Shown here piece by piece: positions 11,959-24,247 of a DNA stretch of 64,000 nucleotides. Position 1 is the stretch's first letter. Each line of letters begins with the position of its first letter. Source of the stretch: Sclerotiophoma versabilis (taxonomy: Eukaryota; Ascomycota; Dothideomycetes; Pleosporales; Didymellaceae); assembly GCA_012274445.1 (NCBI GenBank), contig JAAROD010000069.1, forward strand, positions 310,001-374,000. The letters are read 5' to 3'. The notes below the pieces were generated by a model that was not told the origin of the DNA, made no database searches, and saw only the letters and a list, made by a program, of their open reading frames with translations. A program made the translations under genes and the position numbers.

Positions 11959-14786
11959 GGTGGCGGTGCGAAGAGGATGCGAGGATATCGGTGGGGGGAT
12001 GGCGAGAGCGGTACTCGCAGGGTGTAGCGGCTCAGACAAGTCTTGAGCTCCGATCGGTCTCCAGGAAGCACACAGCTAAGGGCTCCAGTAGCGAAGGAAT
12101 ACCACACTCAGGAAGAGGGGTTGGGCGGGAAAAAGCAGGAGCGGGAGAGGATGGGGAAGCAGAGATGCGGCCGGCACTGCTGGATAATATATGTAGCGAG
12201 CAGCGGTGGAATGAAAGCACTCTCTGTTGAATCCCCAACGCACTGCACGCTAAGCGAATAAACCGGGACCTTGCATCGCTCCACCAAAAACCCTTCGAGG
12301 CCTGCCACGCCCGTAATTTTTGTCATCGACGGCCTAGCGCAGCCTGCCATTCGCTGGCGAGGGTCCAGCACGGACAATCAGACGCCGCGCGCCAGTAACG
12401 GTGCGAAAAGAATTTGTGCGAGCGGCGGATCGCTGCTGCGGCGAGAGTGCAGAAACACGCTGATCTCGGCGTCGAGATCGAAAAGGGTGGCGCTGCCCGT
12501 GTTTTCGCAAGCCTGAACGGACGTGGCTACGGTTCCCCAGATTCTGGAAGACTCGCTCCAGTTCGAAATTTGCCTTCGGCAGCCTTGCGGCATCACCACG
12601 GCAGAGACATGGTGTTTCAGCGCGCTCAGTCTGGCCGGCGTTCTGAAGCAAAAGTCGCGCAGGGCATGAAGCACTGCAAATGAGCGGTCTGTTCGTCGCA
12701 GACGCGGCCAGCAGAGAATTGCCGCTCCGGGCATAGCAAACCTCACGCCGTGGTGAGGCCACTGGTCTCGTCATTGCTAGCCGGTCTCTTTTCGATCTCA
12801 GGGCCCGCTCAAACCGTCACCAATGACAGGTGGCAAACTCGTCAAGGTGTGCCACCCAAACATGTCGTTGATATCGCAAAGACGCTACCGAGGCACTCCT
12901 GCTGCGGCTTGACGACTGCATGCAGCCTGACCTCGGTTCCTCGATCCTACCACTGTCCGTGGGCGAAGCAATCTGCAACACTCAACTGCACCTTCAACAA
13001 CTGCAACCTGTTGTCCTCCTGGAAACATTTCCGCCGACGGTGCCCATAGCACCAGGCTGCAGGGGTCTGTGTTGCCGACTCCATGGTTCTAGCGGTTGTG
13101 TCCCGGTTCTTCGCGCCTCGCAACTTGTTCCCAATGCAGTATAGTCAGCTCTGTGACTTCCTCAACACCAACTCTATCGCCAGTTTGCAGCCATACAGAT
13201 GCTTCTCGATATCACGCTGCGCGGTACTGCATCCTGATCGCTGCCAACCCCGCAACATCATGTTTGCAAGCAGCTCACCTCGGTTTCAGATGACTGACTC
13301 AAGCTTTGTATTGAGCCCAAGTGTTGTCTGTAGCGATGCCCTCATCCACGCTCCAGCAAACCTCAGCGCTTCAGCTCCTAGATTCCCAATGCTCCTTGAT
13401 GAAGCTGGTATTGATGTTGGCACCAGGATCACATCCGTTATGACGCTATGTTGCGCCTTGTGGTTTCTGGCTCAAGTCACTCCAGCGCTCGTGCAAACCC
13501 GCAACCCCAGCATTGGCACTTACCTACCCCACAGTCAACAGAACACATGTTTGCTAAGGGACATCTTCACTTTACCCCTGCGCGATGCCGTCACTGGCCG
13601 TGCCATGGTAGTACGCCAGCTCCTAAGTTTTGCACAGTCTTCTGGTTGTGAGGTGGACTCACGTCATCTTCAACCACAAGCAGCATCCGACCAGGTGAAC
13701 TTAGAATCTGAGGCTTCCCCAAAGATAGCAAAGGATGTAATGAATAACTTTCAGACTCGTGCAGCTGTCTCCTGAGCTTGCACTGGGGATAACGGGTATA
13801 CTCTCACCCCTTCCGATACCGGACGGTTACGATACCAACACAATTGATCGAGGCAATGCGGCGTGCATATTTCCTGGGCGAGAGTGCAAGATAGCCTTGA
13901 GGTTGTTTGTGTTACAGTGTCCCATGTGGTGCAGAAATACCGCACTGCACCGCGATCACTCGGCATCCGGCGACGAACCCACCTTGACAACTTCCAACAC
14001 CAAAAACTTTATTCAAAAGACGTGGTATCTCCTCGCATTTTGCAGTTCGTCGTCAAAGTCCTGCTCTGCTATCGGGCGGCACCGAAGAGGAGGTAGGCTG
14101 CTTGCTCATCGTGGGCCAATCACACGGCATGCTGCTATCAGTATGATCGTAGGATTTACCAACCGTAGGCGGGCGCCGGCTCAGCCCTCACGATCTCCCA
14201 CATGAACGACACGACTGCCGTGGAGAAGATACAGTACTAACGGCGAATTATAATTTGTTTCGGCTTGCTCCATTCAGCGCCTGTTCTAAGTGGCTTTCGT
14301 GTGCGAACTAGATCCTTGGAGGCGGGGAATTGTGTATCGTGGGTTTTGCCTCAGAGACAAAGCAATTCTTGATCAATAACCATCATAGTTATAAAGTACA
14401 ACTAGGATCCATTACCCTGTCGATACGCTTCCACAGCTACCTCGAGCAACAATCACTACCAGCAGCCTTCACCAGGGCTACTCCAGCAGTTCTGTCCCCC
14501 GCAGTATCAGAATCGCAGCACAAGCATACAGACTAGCTGCCGCTAGCGCACAACGCAACACAACTTTTGTGCGGCCGAACTCTGATATCAGCACCATCGA
14601 CCTCATAGCTCCATTCTCCAAACGCTTCATCAGCTGACTCTACGATCTCCACTGCAACCCAGTGCTCGAGTCTCTAGAACGAGCACCAGAGCTGGTCGAC
14701 GCCACGCCCAATTAGATACTACTCGAGGAGCTCCACGCCTCACTAAAAAAGAGAGTGGCAAGTCTTGCACTGTCATATTCACAGCG
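11959..14786. other. long intergenic region ole1 / purine permease
   Basis: 2.8 kb between divergent genes. The first few hundred bases must contain the ole1 promoter and leader. Open frames of up to 230 codons occur (for example 13083-13775, +), but they have no recognisable domain, show unusual composition and overlap frames on the other strand. I call no gene here. A transcribed non-coding RNA cannot be excluded. Confidence 0.5.
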
Positions 14787-16650
14787 ATGGCGGACCGCAT
14801 TGGACCAGATCATGCCCCGAAGCGAAGTTTTGGAGAGAAGTGTAGGCGTTTTGGAAAGGCCTTTACGACCAAGTACGGCTTCTGTATAACGTTTGGAATT
14901 ATTGGTGACTAACCATGGCTCAGAGATGGGCTCATTGGAGAATACGACTATGGCTTCCTCTTCAAGCCTAATCTTCCATTCATGAAGAAGACACGTCGTG
15001 CAGCGCCCTTCTTCGGCCTTCATGATCGCATGCCCGTCTTCCTTGCGCTTCTCCTTGGATTCCAACACGCACTTGCCATGCTGGCTGGTGTCATTACGCC
15101 TCCAATTATCCTGTCTAATGCTGCTCACTTGACTGGAAACCAGCAACGCTACCTTGTGTCGACATCGCTCATTGTCTGCGGTATTCTCTCTGCCATCCAA
15201 ATCACCAGGTACCCCAAGTCACTCTCCACAATTTGCAATTCCGACTAACACCCTCAGGTTCCACATCTGGCGTACACCCTACTACGTCGGCACAGGACTT
15301 ATCTCCGTCGTAGGAACCTCGTTCGCCACCATCCCCGTTGCAACCGGCGCCCTCTCTCAAATGTACGCCAACGGCATGTGCCCATCAGATGCGTCGGGCA
15401 ACCCGCTTCCCTGCCCTAACGGTTACGGCGCCATTCTTGGAACTGCCGCCTGCTGCGCGCTCCTCGAAATCGCGATGTCCTTTACCTCCCCTCGCCTGCT
15501 CAAGAGGATCTTTCCCCCGCTCGTCACCGGCCCAACCGTCATGCTCATTGGCGTCAAGCTTATTCTGACCGGCTTCCAAAACTGGGCTGGTGGAAGTAGC
15601 GGATGTCAGACTAGGCCGACATCTGGTATTTATAGGCTGTGTCCTACGGTCAACGCACCGCATGCTCTACCCTGGGGCAGCGCCGAGTTCATCGGCCTGG
15701 GCTTCAGCGTCTTCATCACCATCATCATCTGTGAGCGCTTCGGCGCGCCCATCATGAAGTCCACCGCCGTCGTTATCGGACTGCTCGTTGGCTGCATCAT
15801 CGCGGGCGCAACGGGATACTTTGACCGCAGTGGTATCGATGCCGCGCCCGCAGCCTCTTTCATCTGGGTCGAGACCTTCAAGCTCAGCGTGTACGGGCCT
15901 ATAGTCTTGCCTCTGTTGGCAGTGTACATGGTGCTCGCCATGGAGGCTATCGGCGACATCACAGCTACCTGCGATGTCAGTCGTTTGCAGGTCGATGGCG
16001 AGCTGTTCGATAGCCGGATCCAGGGCGGCGTGCTGGCGGACGGATTGAACGGTATAATCGCCGCGCTGTGCACGATCACGCCCATGTCGACCTTCGCGCA
16101 GAACAACGGCGTCATCGCTTTGACTCGCTGTGCAAACCGCAAAGCAGGATATGCGTGCTGCTTCTGGCTCATCATCATGGGCGTGTTCGCCAAGTTCGCT
16201 GCGGCGCTCGTTGCCATACCCTCAGCCGTTCTTGGGGGCATGACGACGTTCCTCTTCTCCGCCGTGGTCGTCTCGGGAATCGCAATCATCGCGCGCACCG
16301 AGATGACGCGCCGCAACCGCTTTATCTTGACCGCGGGCTTCACCCTTGGCTTTGGCGCCACCATGGTGCCCACTTGGTTCAGTTACGTCTTCACGTACAG
16401 CGGAAACAACCGCGCGCTCGCCGGCTTCTACGATGCGATTGAATTGGTTCTTGAGACTGGATTCGCTGTCGTCGCTTTCGTGACTGTCATTCTGAACCTC
16501 ATCCTCCCTGAGGAGATCGAGGACGACATTCCGGAGCTCACGGCCGAGGAGCAGGAGGATCAGGCCGACCGCGAGGAGTGGGAGCGCGTACAGAAGATGA
16601 ACAAGGAGGCCAGGGCTAGCTCGGATATTGCGCCTGCGAGTAAAGCGTAA
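14787..16650 (+). CDS. uapA/uapC: uric acid/xanthine permease (NAT/NCS2 family)
   Basis: A plasma-membrane H+ symporter for xanthine and urate. The exons are 14787-14872, 14924-15208 and 15258-16650 (587 residues; UapA is a little shorter). Intron 1 (51 nt) has a perfect CTAAC branch site and intron 2 is 49 nt. Known NAT motifs are present: GFQHALAMLAG in the first membrane segment, AMEAIGDITATCDVSR with the substrate-binding glutamate, and the family signature QNNGVIALTR. About a dozen hydrophobic segments alternate along the chain, and the C-terminal tail is acidic (EEIEDDIPEL), as in family members whose endocytosis is regulated from the tail. Neighbours give no pathway link. UapA and UapC cannot be told apart by eye. 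Confidence 0.93.
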
Positions 16651-16839
16651 GGATCATGTTATATGAAGGTTTAATAGCTTTGTCCGAGCTGGAAACGGCA
16701 TAAAAGGTGTTGAGGCGATAGTCTCATGGGGCATTTATCTTGTATCTGTCGAACTCGTATACCCTCGTTCTAAAATGTTTCTCATATAGGTGACAAGTGC
16801 TAGCTGGCGCTTTGAACAGACCCAGCTCACACCATTCCC

Positions 16840-18915
16840 TCAGGTATCATAGTAGTCCATTCCGAAACCCAACGCCTCACACTGCTCGACCTCTCTCCAT
16901 CCCTCACTCCTCGTACTAACATCCAGCACCCTAAGCTCGTTCCCGCTTCCGTTCTGGCCTACAGGCATCCACTTCCCAGCCTGTTTCACAAAAGCTGTAG
17001 TGTTGGTGAATCCTCGCGCCTCCAAGAAGCCCATGTCCGGAACGGGGTTGCCTGTCCTCGCGAACGCAGTCCAACTATCCAGCACGTACTGCGAGAAGGC
17101 GATATCGTTGTCGTCGCGGATATGAGCTCCTTCTCGCACCAGCGTACCGAAGACATAGTAAAGCTCTCCGGAATGGCACTTGTAATATGGCGCACTTGGA
17201 TCTCCGTAAGGGTGGGACGGTGTGCGTGGAGCTTCGCAGGCCGGCGAATTCGGACTCCAGGACAGCAACTGGAATGCGCGGTCGAATTCATACGCGTATG
17301 TCTTCTTGAAGACGGTGTTCTTTGCAGCAGTGGAGGCTGTAGATTGCGCGAGGCAGCGGAACATGGCATCTGTTGCGATGCAAGACGTTAGGTTGAAGAT
17401 GGCGAGAGTCGTGTTTGGCGTTGACGGGAGAGGAAAGAGGGAAGAGTTCAGGACGGAGGAGACTGGGAAGTCTTGCTCAAGCAGCGCGGCGGTGATGTTT
17501 GCGCTGCTGGGGTAGCTAGTGAAGGGCGAGCCATCGTCGTGCATTATGCCCGACAAAAGGGTGACGTTGAGCTTTGGAGCTGTAGGGCCAAGTGGAAGAG
17601 AGGAGGTTGTTAGAAATCTACCATCGACAACCGGATACGAGGCCACAGTGCCAGTGGTGAGATTAAGGGGACTGAGGGCTTGCAGGCAACTGAGAATTGT
17701 TTCGCTGTTATTCGACGCGCATCCAGTCTCGTTGAGAAGTGGCTTTGTCTTGTTAGTAGCCTCAGTGACGGTGAGGTACCTTGAGAAAGTCAAAGCATAG
17801 TTCAGACCTTGAGGGGTGCTTTGAGTAATTGCACTTGCGAACTTGTCACGAGCTTCTGGTGAAGCAAGCAGAGCTCGTACAGAGGCTGCGCCAGCACTTT
17901 GGCCGAAAACAGTGATCTTTTCTTCATCACCACCAAATGCTCCTATATGCGCATGTAGCCAATCCAATGCAGTGCTCTGGTCCTTTAGTCCATAGTTGCC
18001 CGTCAGAGACGTACCATCCAATGCTAGGAAACCAAGGTTGCCGAGTCGATAGTTGATAGTGACGAGAACCACATCACCACGAGATGCTAGTGCTCCACCA
18101 TCGAACGTTGTGTCGCCGCCAGAACCGCTGACAAAACCACCGCCATGGATCCAAACCATGACTGGTTTTTTCTTTGTCTTTGACTTCTTGCCAGTGAGGA
18201 GCGTGGGCGTCCAGACATTCAAGTAGAGACAATCTTCGCTACAAGACGATGTACCAAGACTGCAGCTTCCCTGTATGCATTGTGGACCGTATGCGAGCGC
18301 TGAAATGTTCGAGCCAGTTGGCGAGAGGTAGGTGGAGTGCGAGAAGCGACTGGGTATAGTAGCATACTTAATACCCTGGAAACGGAACGAATGTTTATCA
18401 CGATAGCCTATGAACGTTGCATTGCCAATTGAGACCGCTGTCTGCCACTTGCTACTCGTATCGGTGGACTCCGGGGAGCTTAGGGCCGCCGAGTTCTGGC
18501 AAAGTGCTGGCAGAGGTGTATCGCACGGCAGCAGTTGGGTGCGGCCTTGTGCGGTGATGGCGTTGCATTTGGCGTGGGTAGTGCTTGCCACCCAATAGAG
18601 ATCCTGACGGTGTCTCTCATTACCATATTCAAGATATTTTAGAAACCCAAGGTCGTGCGAGGGTTGCTCGTTGGACCACAGACTTTCCCCCAGGGCTGCA
18701 CAGCTCGATCCTGCGGCCGACTGCGATTGGCGTTTGCTGATGATGATGGCTGAAGCTTGTCTGTGGCTGCTGTTACCGTACAGGTCGTTATGGGTTAGTA
18801 TCGTCAGATCTGAATCGAGTGTGCGTGGATTTGGGACGGATGCTAAGACAAGAGACACAAGACATAGTGAGGCTGAGAGACGAGCAACGAAGATTGCCAT
18901 GTTGGCACCCGACAT
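16840..18915 (-). CDS. secreted type-B carboxylesterase with cysteine-rich N-terminal extension
   Basis: An alpha/beta-hydrolase of the carboxylesterase/lipase/cholinesterase type, 691 residues in one exon. A signal peptide covers about residues 6-26. The second ATG (18900, context CAACATGG) is the better start and removes five residues. A KR pair at 61-62 is a possible Kex2 site. The esterase core from about residue 160 has WIHGGGFVSG (oxyanion hole), the nucleophile in GQSAGA (Ser340) and the histidine in CHSGELYYVFG. The acid position, usually Glu in a DEG motif, is Asp here (HDDGSPF). Residues 70-140 precede the normal fold and hold four or more cysteines and a LPCDTPLPALCQ motif like the end of a C-type-lectin fold. 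Many N-glycosylation sequons support secretion. The substrate is unknown. Convergent with the permease gene. Confidence 0.88.
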   Translation of the reverse strand: MSGANMAIFVARLSASLCLVSLVLASVPNPRTLDSDLTILTHNDLYGNSSHRQASAIIISKRQSQSAAGSSCAALGESLWSNEQPSHDLGFLKYLEYGNERHRQDLYWVASTTHAKCNAITAQGRTQLLPCDTPLPALCQNSAALSSPESTDTSSKWQTAVSIGNATFIGYRDKHSFRFQGIKYATIPSRFSHSTYLSPTGSNISALAYGPQCIQGSCSLGTSSCSEDCLYLNVWTPTLLTGKKSKTKKKPVMVWIHGGGFVSGSGGDTTFDGGALASRGDVVLVTINYRLGNLGFLALDGTSLTGNYGLKDQSTALDWLHAHIGAFGGDEEKITVFGQSAGAASVRALLASPEARDKFASAITQSTPQGLNYALTFSRYLTVTEATNKTKPLLNETGCASNNSETILSCLQALSPLNLTTGTVASYPVVDGRFLTTSSLPLGPTAPKLNVTLLSGIMHDDGSPFTSYPSSANITAALLEQDFPVSSVLNSSLFPLPSTPNTTLAIFNLTSCIATDAMFRCLAQSTASTAAKNTVFKKTYAYEFDRAFQLLSWSPNSPACEAPRTPSHPYGDPSAPYYKCHSGELYYVFGTLVREGAHIRDDNDIAFSQYVLDSWTAFARTGNPVPDMGFLEARGFTNTTAFVKQAGKWMPVGQNGSGNELRVLDVSTRSEGWREVEQCEALGFGMDYYDT

Positions 18916-20708
18916 AGATCCGGGAGATGTTCAGTGTACGTGGAGGCATACTGTCAGTTGTTATTGTCTTCAACGTAAGTGGGTGTAGCCGGACGATCCT
19001 AAGAAGCGGGCAGTTTCCATATGCCAAGCTCATTCGTGGGATGTACTGCTGCACTTCGGTCTACGGCTGAATGGAGAACAAGATGCCGGACTCGGTGCGG
19101 CGCGCGGTCGAACTTGGTCGAAGTTGTTCCGATGGAGAGAGCACACGGCGCACGGCGTACATGTATCTGTAAAGTGGAGGTGCACTGCGAACACAGCTCA
19201 GGACGCAGCGCGGTCTAGGCATGGAACGCGTCTGGGGAGCTCCATTCACTCCTGCACGAGCCACGTGACACAGCAGACTCGAGAGACGGCGGCCTTGGTG
19301 CAACGCGAACGACGTACTAGTAGGCCCCGAGCTGTTGGCCGTGAAGAGAGCAGTGGAAGGCGCGGCTCTGCACTGCTGTTGTTGTTCGGTGGCTGGCTAC
19401 AGACCCATCTGCTGCGACTGAGAGGCCGTTGCGAGGACGTCATTGTGAAGAGGACGTTTCAGGATGGCGCGCTTTGGGAGGGGCCTCTTGCCGCTCTTAT
19501 CGTAGGTGCCCGGTGCTGCTGCCTGCCTGCGTTCCCTTCGCTCCTTCCCACCCTCTCACGCTTCCGAACACATACGTTGGAATGCTGGAGTGAGCAGTAT
19601 CACCACAATAGTGACGGCATTCCGCAACACGAAAGCGCGTTGTTTTCATGCCAGCCATGACGACGAACCTGATCTGCCAGGCCCGGACGCGCAAGCCCGA
19701 GACCATTGCACGCCGTGCCGGATGCACAGCCTAGCCCTGCTGCAATCTTCGTGCCCAGTGCGTCTGCGCGGCTGCCATTCGCTGGCCTCGTTGCATCGGT
19801 CCAGGGCCACGCTGGCCGCCTTCGTCTCATCACCCATTCAGCCCCAGTTTCCCGAGTCTGCTGTTGCATCTTTTTATCTCTTCGATGCCGGCCTCTCATC
19901 CCTCACTGCAAGGCCTGGGCCAGCGCAAGTCCTCATGGCGCCGCTGCACAAGCGCTGGGCCGCTGCGCCATTCACGTAGGCCGTAGAGACGCACCCGTAA
20001 CCTTGATTTCCGCTTACATTGCCCCTCTGCTAAACGCAGGTAGCGTCTTCTAAACGTTACCAATGTTCTCAAGGCAACGCTTGGGCCGCCTCACACTAAG
20101 CTCGATTGATTCGTTCCTTCTTTCGCACCCATCTCCTCGCTACTCTCGGTTCTGCCTCTCGACTGACTCCAAAGACACACACGCCCCCGTTGTCGCACAC
20201 ACGCCCACGCCCTCTTCACGCCTGCTCTGAAGTACTGACCGCGCAGCGCACGCCTGCCGACGCACCCGTCGTGTGTCCTCGCGCGTCCCTTCCTTCGACG
20301 GCCCCCTCAGCTAGAGGCCCACGAGCCGCCGCACCTCGATCTTCGCCTCGCCACCAGCGCATCGCACTCAGACGACCGTCCACGGGCTCAACATCATCCT
20401 CGTATGATAGGCTTCCGTTAGCGCTCGCCCACTGAGACCATTGTGCCTCTGTCCACGCTGTCCCTCGCACCTGCACCCGCTGCAACCGGACACGCAAACC
20501 TCTTTTCCTTGGCCACAGTCCACCAGTGGCTTCCCAATCTACCACAGTGTCTGTCCTACTCGTCGATACGGGTCGTCAGGTCGTTGCGAGCTGCCACTGT
20601 CGTCTCAGCTCGGCCCGTGAACGCGTTGGGCGTCATGCGATCTAACGCAGTCAGAGCCTGAGCCAGCCACTACACCATACCAGTCAACCTCAGCGTGCCT
20701 GCCAGAGG
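18916..20708. other. divergent intergenic region esterase / set3
   Basis: 1.8 kb with no supported gene. The last ~600 bp before the SET-domain gene are rich in C and T on the plus strand, as expected for its promoter and leader. Short overlapping open frames on both strands look like chance. Confidence 0.5.
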
Positions 20709-23588
20709 ATGACAGACGTCTCCTCGATCCAGGCGCATGCTGACCCTCAGCCGGCACCGGTCGCCTTCTATGGCGCTGGTCCTCCACCGCCAGCCTACTC
20801 TCAAGGCTCCCCTGGCTTAGATGGTACCATCGAAGAAGAAGAGTCGTCTACAATCAAGTGCATTTGCGGCTTTGCGGATGACGACGGCAACACTGTTCTA
20901 TGCGAGAGGTGCGACACATGGCAGCACATAGTCTGTTACTACGAGTCTGCCGAACATGTGCCTGATGTGCACGAATGCACAGACTGCAGCCCTAGACCTG
21001 TCGATTCAAGAAGGGCTGCCGACAAGCAACGCCAACGGAAGGAACTGCTCAACATTGCAGACCGAAAAGGCCGTCCGAAAACGACCACCAAGAACCCAAA
21101 GAAACGCACAAAAGATCCGCTCGGGTCCGCACAGCCCAACGGCTGGCCAACAAATTCGAACAATGACCTCCAATACAACCCTGAACGCAAGAGCGGAAGC
21201 CCACGAGATCTGCCTCCACCAAACAAGCGACCGAAGACAAATCATCGTCCTTCTGGCTCGATCAGCGCCGTCAGCCAAGCACCAGCTCTTGCCCCTGCGT
21301 CGCGCAAACGGGGAGCCTCTATTGCCGTCGTCAATGGCAACAGCCCTATCAAGTCTCCGACCAATATCGACGGTCCCATTGAGGACTTCTCGTTAGAGTT
21401 CATGAACCTCTACACAGCACCCGAGCCACCGTCGGCTGATAACAACTCTTACACGAGTTTGGGTGTTGCTAGCGATATTGCCATGTGGCTCAAAGACCCC
21501 GACGCCCTAGCCGAGGCCAGCGGAGGCAAGAAACCGCAAGACCTCTTCTCACGCATCGAGAACACTATCCAGGATCTCGAGACATCGACTGCGCCTGTCA
21601 TTACCAAGCAAACGGAAGTTGACTCCGGTATAATGGCACATGGCCTCCACCCACAATGGCACTTCATTACCACCGACAGCCCAATTGCTGACGGAGGGTA
21701 TGTGGGTGAATTGAAGGGATTGGTTGGGCGAAGAGAAGAGTACTGTCAGGACTCCGAGAACCGATGGAATCTGCTGCGTCACCCAGAACCTTTTGTCTTC
21801 TTCCCACCCCACTTGCCAATATATATCGACACACGGCAAGAGGGTAACATCCTGCGCTACGCAAGACGCAGCTGCTCTCCTAACATGGCTATGAAGATTC
21901 TTGTCGAAGCCAGCAGTGACTATCACTTCTGCTTTGTAGCAACACGACAGATTGAGCCGACCGAGGAACTTACCGTGGGCTGGGACATCGACTCCGAGGT
22001 GCAGAAACAGCTTGTCAAGGTCGTTACCAATGGCGCAAAGGACGGCTTCAGAAGAATACAGCCATGGGTGTCTTGCGTCCTTGCCAACTTTGGTGGGTGT
22101 GCGTGCGACACCTCGACCGGCCATGAATGTCTCCTGGAGCGCGCCCGCCGTCCCATCGCTGAGCCCGCGCAGCCTACCAAGGCCAAAACCAAGAAATTGA
22201 AGAAGTCGCAGATATCGCCTCTTAGTACCGGTCGTGCGACCAACAGCCGTGCTGGAAGCGAGACACTGCAGCTGCACCGCGATAACGCTGACGATGACAA
22301 CATGGACAGCCGCTCCACATCCGGCTCACACAAATCCAGCAGTCGGGACATTACGCCCGCTACCCATTTTTCCCTCGATGGCGATGTGAAGATGTCAGAC
22401 CGTGAGAGGCGAAAACTTCAACAACAGGAGAAGCTGTTTGAGCAGATGGAGGACGAGCAACACAAGGGCAAGAAGGGGAAGAGAAACAGTGCTGGGTCTA
22501 CCCTCAACACGCCCAGCATTGCTACCTCGGTAAGACACCCATCAAGCCCTACATCTACACGCGCTGACTCGAAGATGCAGAAACGGCTTGGACATCCAGA
22601 ACCTTCACCCTCGGCGCGTCACCGCGAGCATAGCCATGGCGTGGCTCGGAAGTCCTCTGGTAGCTCATCAAAAGCCAAGGCTCGCAGCACACCGAAGCCG
22701 AAACCAGTTTATGTCGAAGCATCCACACAAACGGAAGATGACGGCGTCGCTGCCACCATACGGACAGAGATGAAGCCGCCGATGTCATTTAAGCGCAAGC
22801 TCCTGCAACAGGCGCAGGAAGACAAGCTACAACGTGAGCGGATGCGATCTGCTTCAATCAAGATGGAGGGTAAATCGCCAGCGCTCAAGGATGTATCTTC
22901 AAATAACCCGTCTCCACTACCGCCGTCTCCACCACTAGAGGACGCCTCGGCTATGGAGATCACGCTGGATCCTGCATCGGTGCCACGACCGAAGGAGCTG
23001 ACACCGGCAAAGGAGTTGTCACCAGTTCCTACTGCTGATGTCGATATGGCGGATGCTGATGAAGTTGCTACACCAAAGGTTGCTGAACCTAGGGTTGAAG
23101 AAATGCCTGATGCTTCCGTGGTGGAAAGCTCACAGGAGGTCTCACACCCTTCTATGAATCCACCCGCGCCACCATGGCCAGCCACGTCACCTGCGCGACA
23201 GTCACCAGCACCCAGCTCTGATGAGCCAGCAAAGTCTGTCGACACGCCGGCGAAGCCTGAGCTGTCCAACCCTTTTGCTGCTGACTCTGCAGCCGCTCCC
23301 GGTGTGACCGAAACATCGAGAATGGAGTCCCCTGTGGCGATAGCTTCACCCTTCTCGCCCGCAGTTCAGGAAGCTGTCAACCCCACACCAGTTCGCAAGA
23401 AACTCAGCCTGAGCGAGTTCGCGAGCCGAAGGGCGAAGCTCGCCCAGACATCAAGTTCAATTGGCACACCTCCGCTGGCGTCGCAGTCTACCAGCTCGCC
23501 TACTTTATCGGCAGCAAGTCTGCCAACCGCTTCACCACCTAGCAAGACTGCTGAGCTATCGTTACCTGTCGTTACAGAAGAGCCGTAG
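20709..23588 (+). CDS. set3: PHD + SET domain protein (Set3-type, histone deacetylase complex subunit)
   Basis: 959 residues in one exon. Residues 50-93 form a PHD finger (CICGFADDDG.. CERCDTWQHIVCYY .. CTDC) of the kind that reads methylated histone H3. A SET domain lies at about 305-430, with YIDTRQEGNILRYARRSCSPN and VGWDID, followed by a cysteine-containing segment (NFGGCACDTSTGHECLL). The middle and C-terminal 480 residues are low-complexity, proline/serine-rich and charged. In yeast, Set3 is the scaffold of a Hos2/Snt1 deacetylase complex and its SET domain is not known to be active; the same role is inferred here. The strict NHS/C motif of active SET enzymes is replaced by RRSCSPN, as in the Set3/MLL5 group. 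Set4-like proteins share this layout. Confidence 0.9.
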   Translation: MTDVSSIQAHADPQPAPVAFYGAGPPPPAYSQGSPGLDGTIEEEESSTIKCICGFADDDGNTVLCERCDTWQHIVCYYESAEHVPDVHECTDCSPRPVDSRRAADKQRQRKELLNIADRKGRPKTTTKNPKKRTKDPLGSAQPNGWPTNSNNDLQYNPERKSGSPRDLPPPNKRPKTNHRPSGSISAVSQAPALAPASRKRGASIAVVNGNSPIKSPTNIDGPIEDFSLEFMNLYTAPEPPSADNNSYTSLGVASDIAMWLKDPDALAEASGGKKPQDLFSRIENTIQDLETSTAPVITKQTEVDSGIMAHGLHPQWHFITTDSPIADGGYVGELKGLVGRREEYCQDSENRWNLLRHPEPFVFFPPHLPIYIDTRQEGNILRYARRSCSPNMAMKILVEASSDYHFCFVATRQIEPTEELTVGWDIDSEVQKQLVKVVTNGAKDGFRRIQPWVSCVLANFGGCACDTSTGHECLLERARRPIAEPAQPTKAKTKKLKKSQISPLSTGRATNSRAGSETLQLHRDNADDDNMDSRSTSGSHKSSSRDITPATHFSLDGDVKMSDRERRKLQQQEKLFEQMEDEQHKGKKGKRNSAGSTLNTPSIATSVRHPSSPTSTRADSKMQKRLGHPEPSPSARHREHSHGVARKSSGSSSKAKARSTPKPKPVYVEASTQTEDDGVAATIRTEMKPPMSFKRKLLQQAQEDKLQRERMRSASIKMEGKSPALKDVSSNNPSPLPPSPPLEDASAMEITLDPASVPRPKELTPAKELSPVPTADVDMADADEVATPKVAEPRVEEMPDASVVESSQEVSHPSMNPPAPPWPATSPARQSPAPSSDEPAKSVDTPAKPELSNPFAADSAAAPGVTETSRMESPVAIASPFSPAVQEAVNPTPVRKKLSLSEFASRRAKLAQTSSSIGTPPLASQSTSSPTLSAASLPTASPPSKTAELSLPVVTEEP

Positions 23589-24247
23589 CCTATGCAGACG
23601 GTTGCCGTCGCCACGACCGCGCCCACACCGACATGAGACATGATACCCAGGGCGCATTCTTTCGGATTCCTTCTTCTTGGCCGCTCGATGCTTGCCATTT
23701 TCCTTCTTCCCCTTGGAAGTGTACATTATATAATCGTGCAGGCGACACTACTTTCTTCTACCTTGTTCTCTTCATGACATGTAACGTTCAATTCAGTCGC
23801 CGCCACGAGTTTGTCTTGATGGAAAGATGGGGGTTCAAAAGCAAGGCGTTCAATTGCAGCGATGGCTTCTTTGGCTAAGCTGTTAAGGGCGTTGGCCCTT
23901 GGTCCAGACAAGACGTTGGAGACGACTTGCGAGAAAGCGAGAAGTGAGAAGCATTTTTAATTTGCTACGTAGGATTAGTCGATGCAATGAGCACAGCTGG
24001 CATTGCTGGCTGAACCCGCCAAGAGGCGTGGGACGAACATTCAAAAGAAAAGTTTAACTTCACAAGAGCTCCTTCTGCCTGCATGTCTTTCGTGATGGCT
24101 ATTGACGAAATACTAACAGCCTCTTCACCTAAAAGACAACGATCGCAATCTTAGTAAGCCCCACTCACATTTCTCAGCGCCCTAAGTCGTGTACAACTCT
24201 TCCATTCTTTACCGTCTGTTAGCCTCCCGGTCTAGTCTGCACTCGAC
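23589..24247. other. convergent 3' flanks
   Basis: 659 bp between two converging genes, presumably 3' UTRs and terminators. No coding signal is seen. Confidence 0.5.

Noticed and set aside
13083..13775. 230-codon plus-strand frame
   Set aside because: No domain, unusual Cys/Ser/Leu-rich composition, overlapping frames in both directions and no splice context; probably chance.
15630..16373. 247-codon minus-strand frame
   Set aside because: Antisense shadow of the purine permease.
21549..22277. 242-codon minus-strand frame
   Set aside because: Antisense shadow of the SET domain region.
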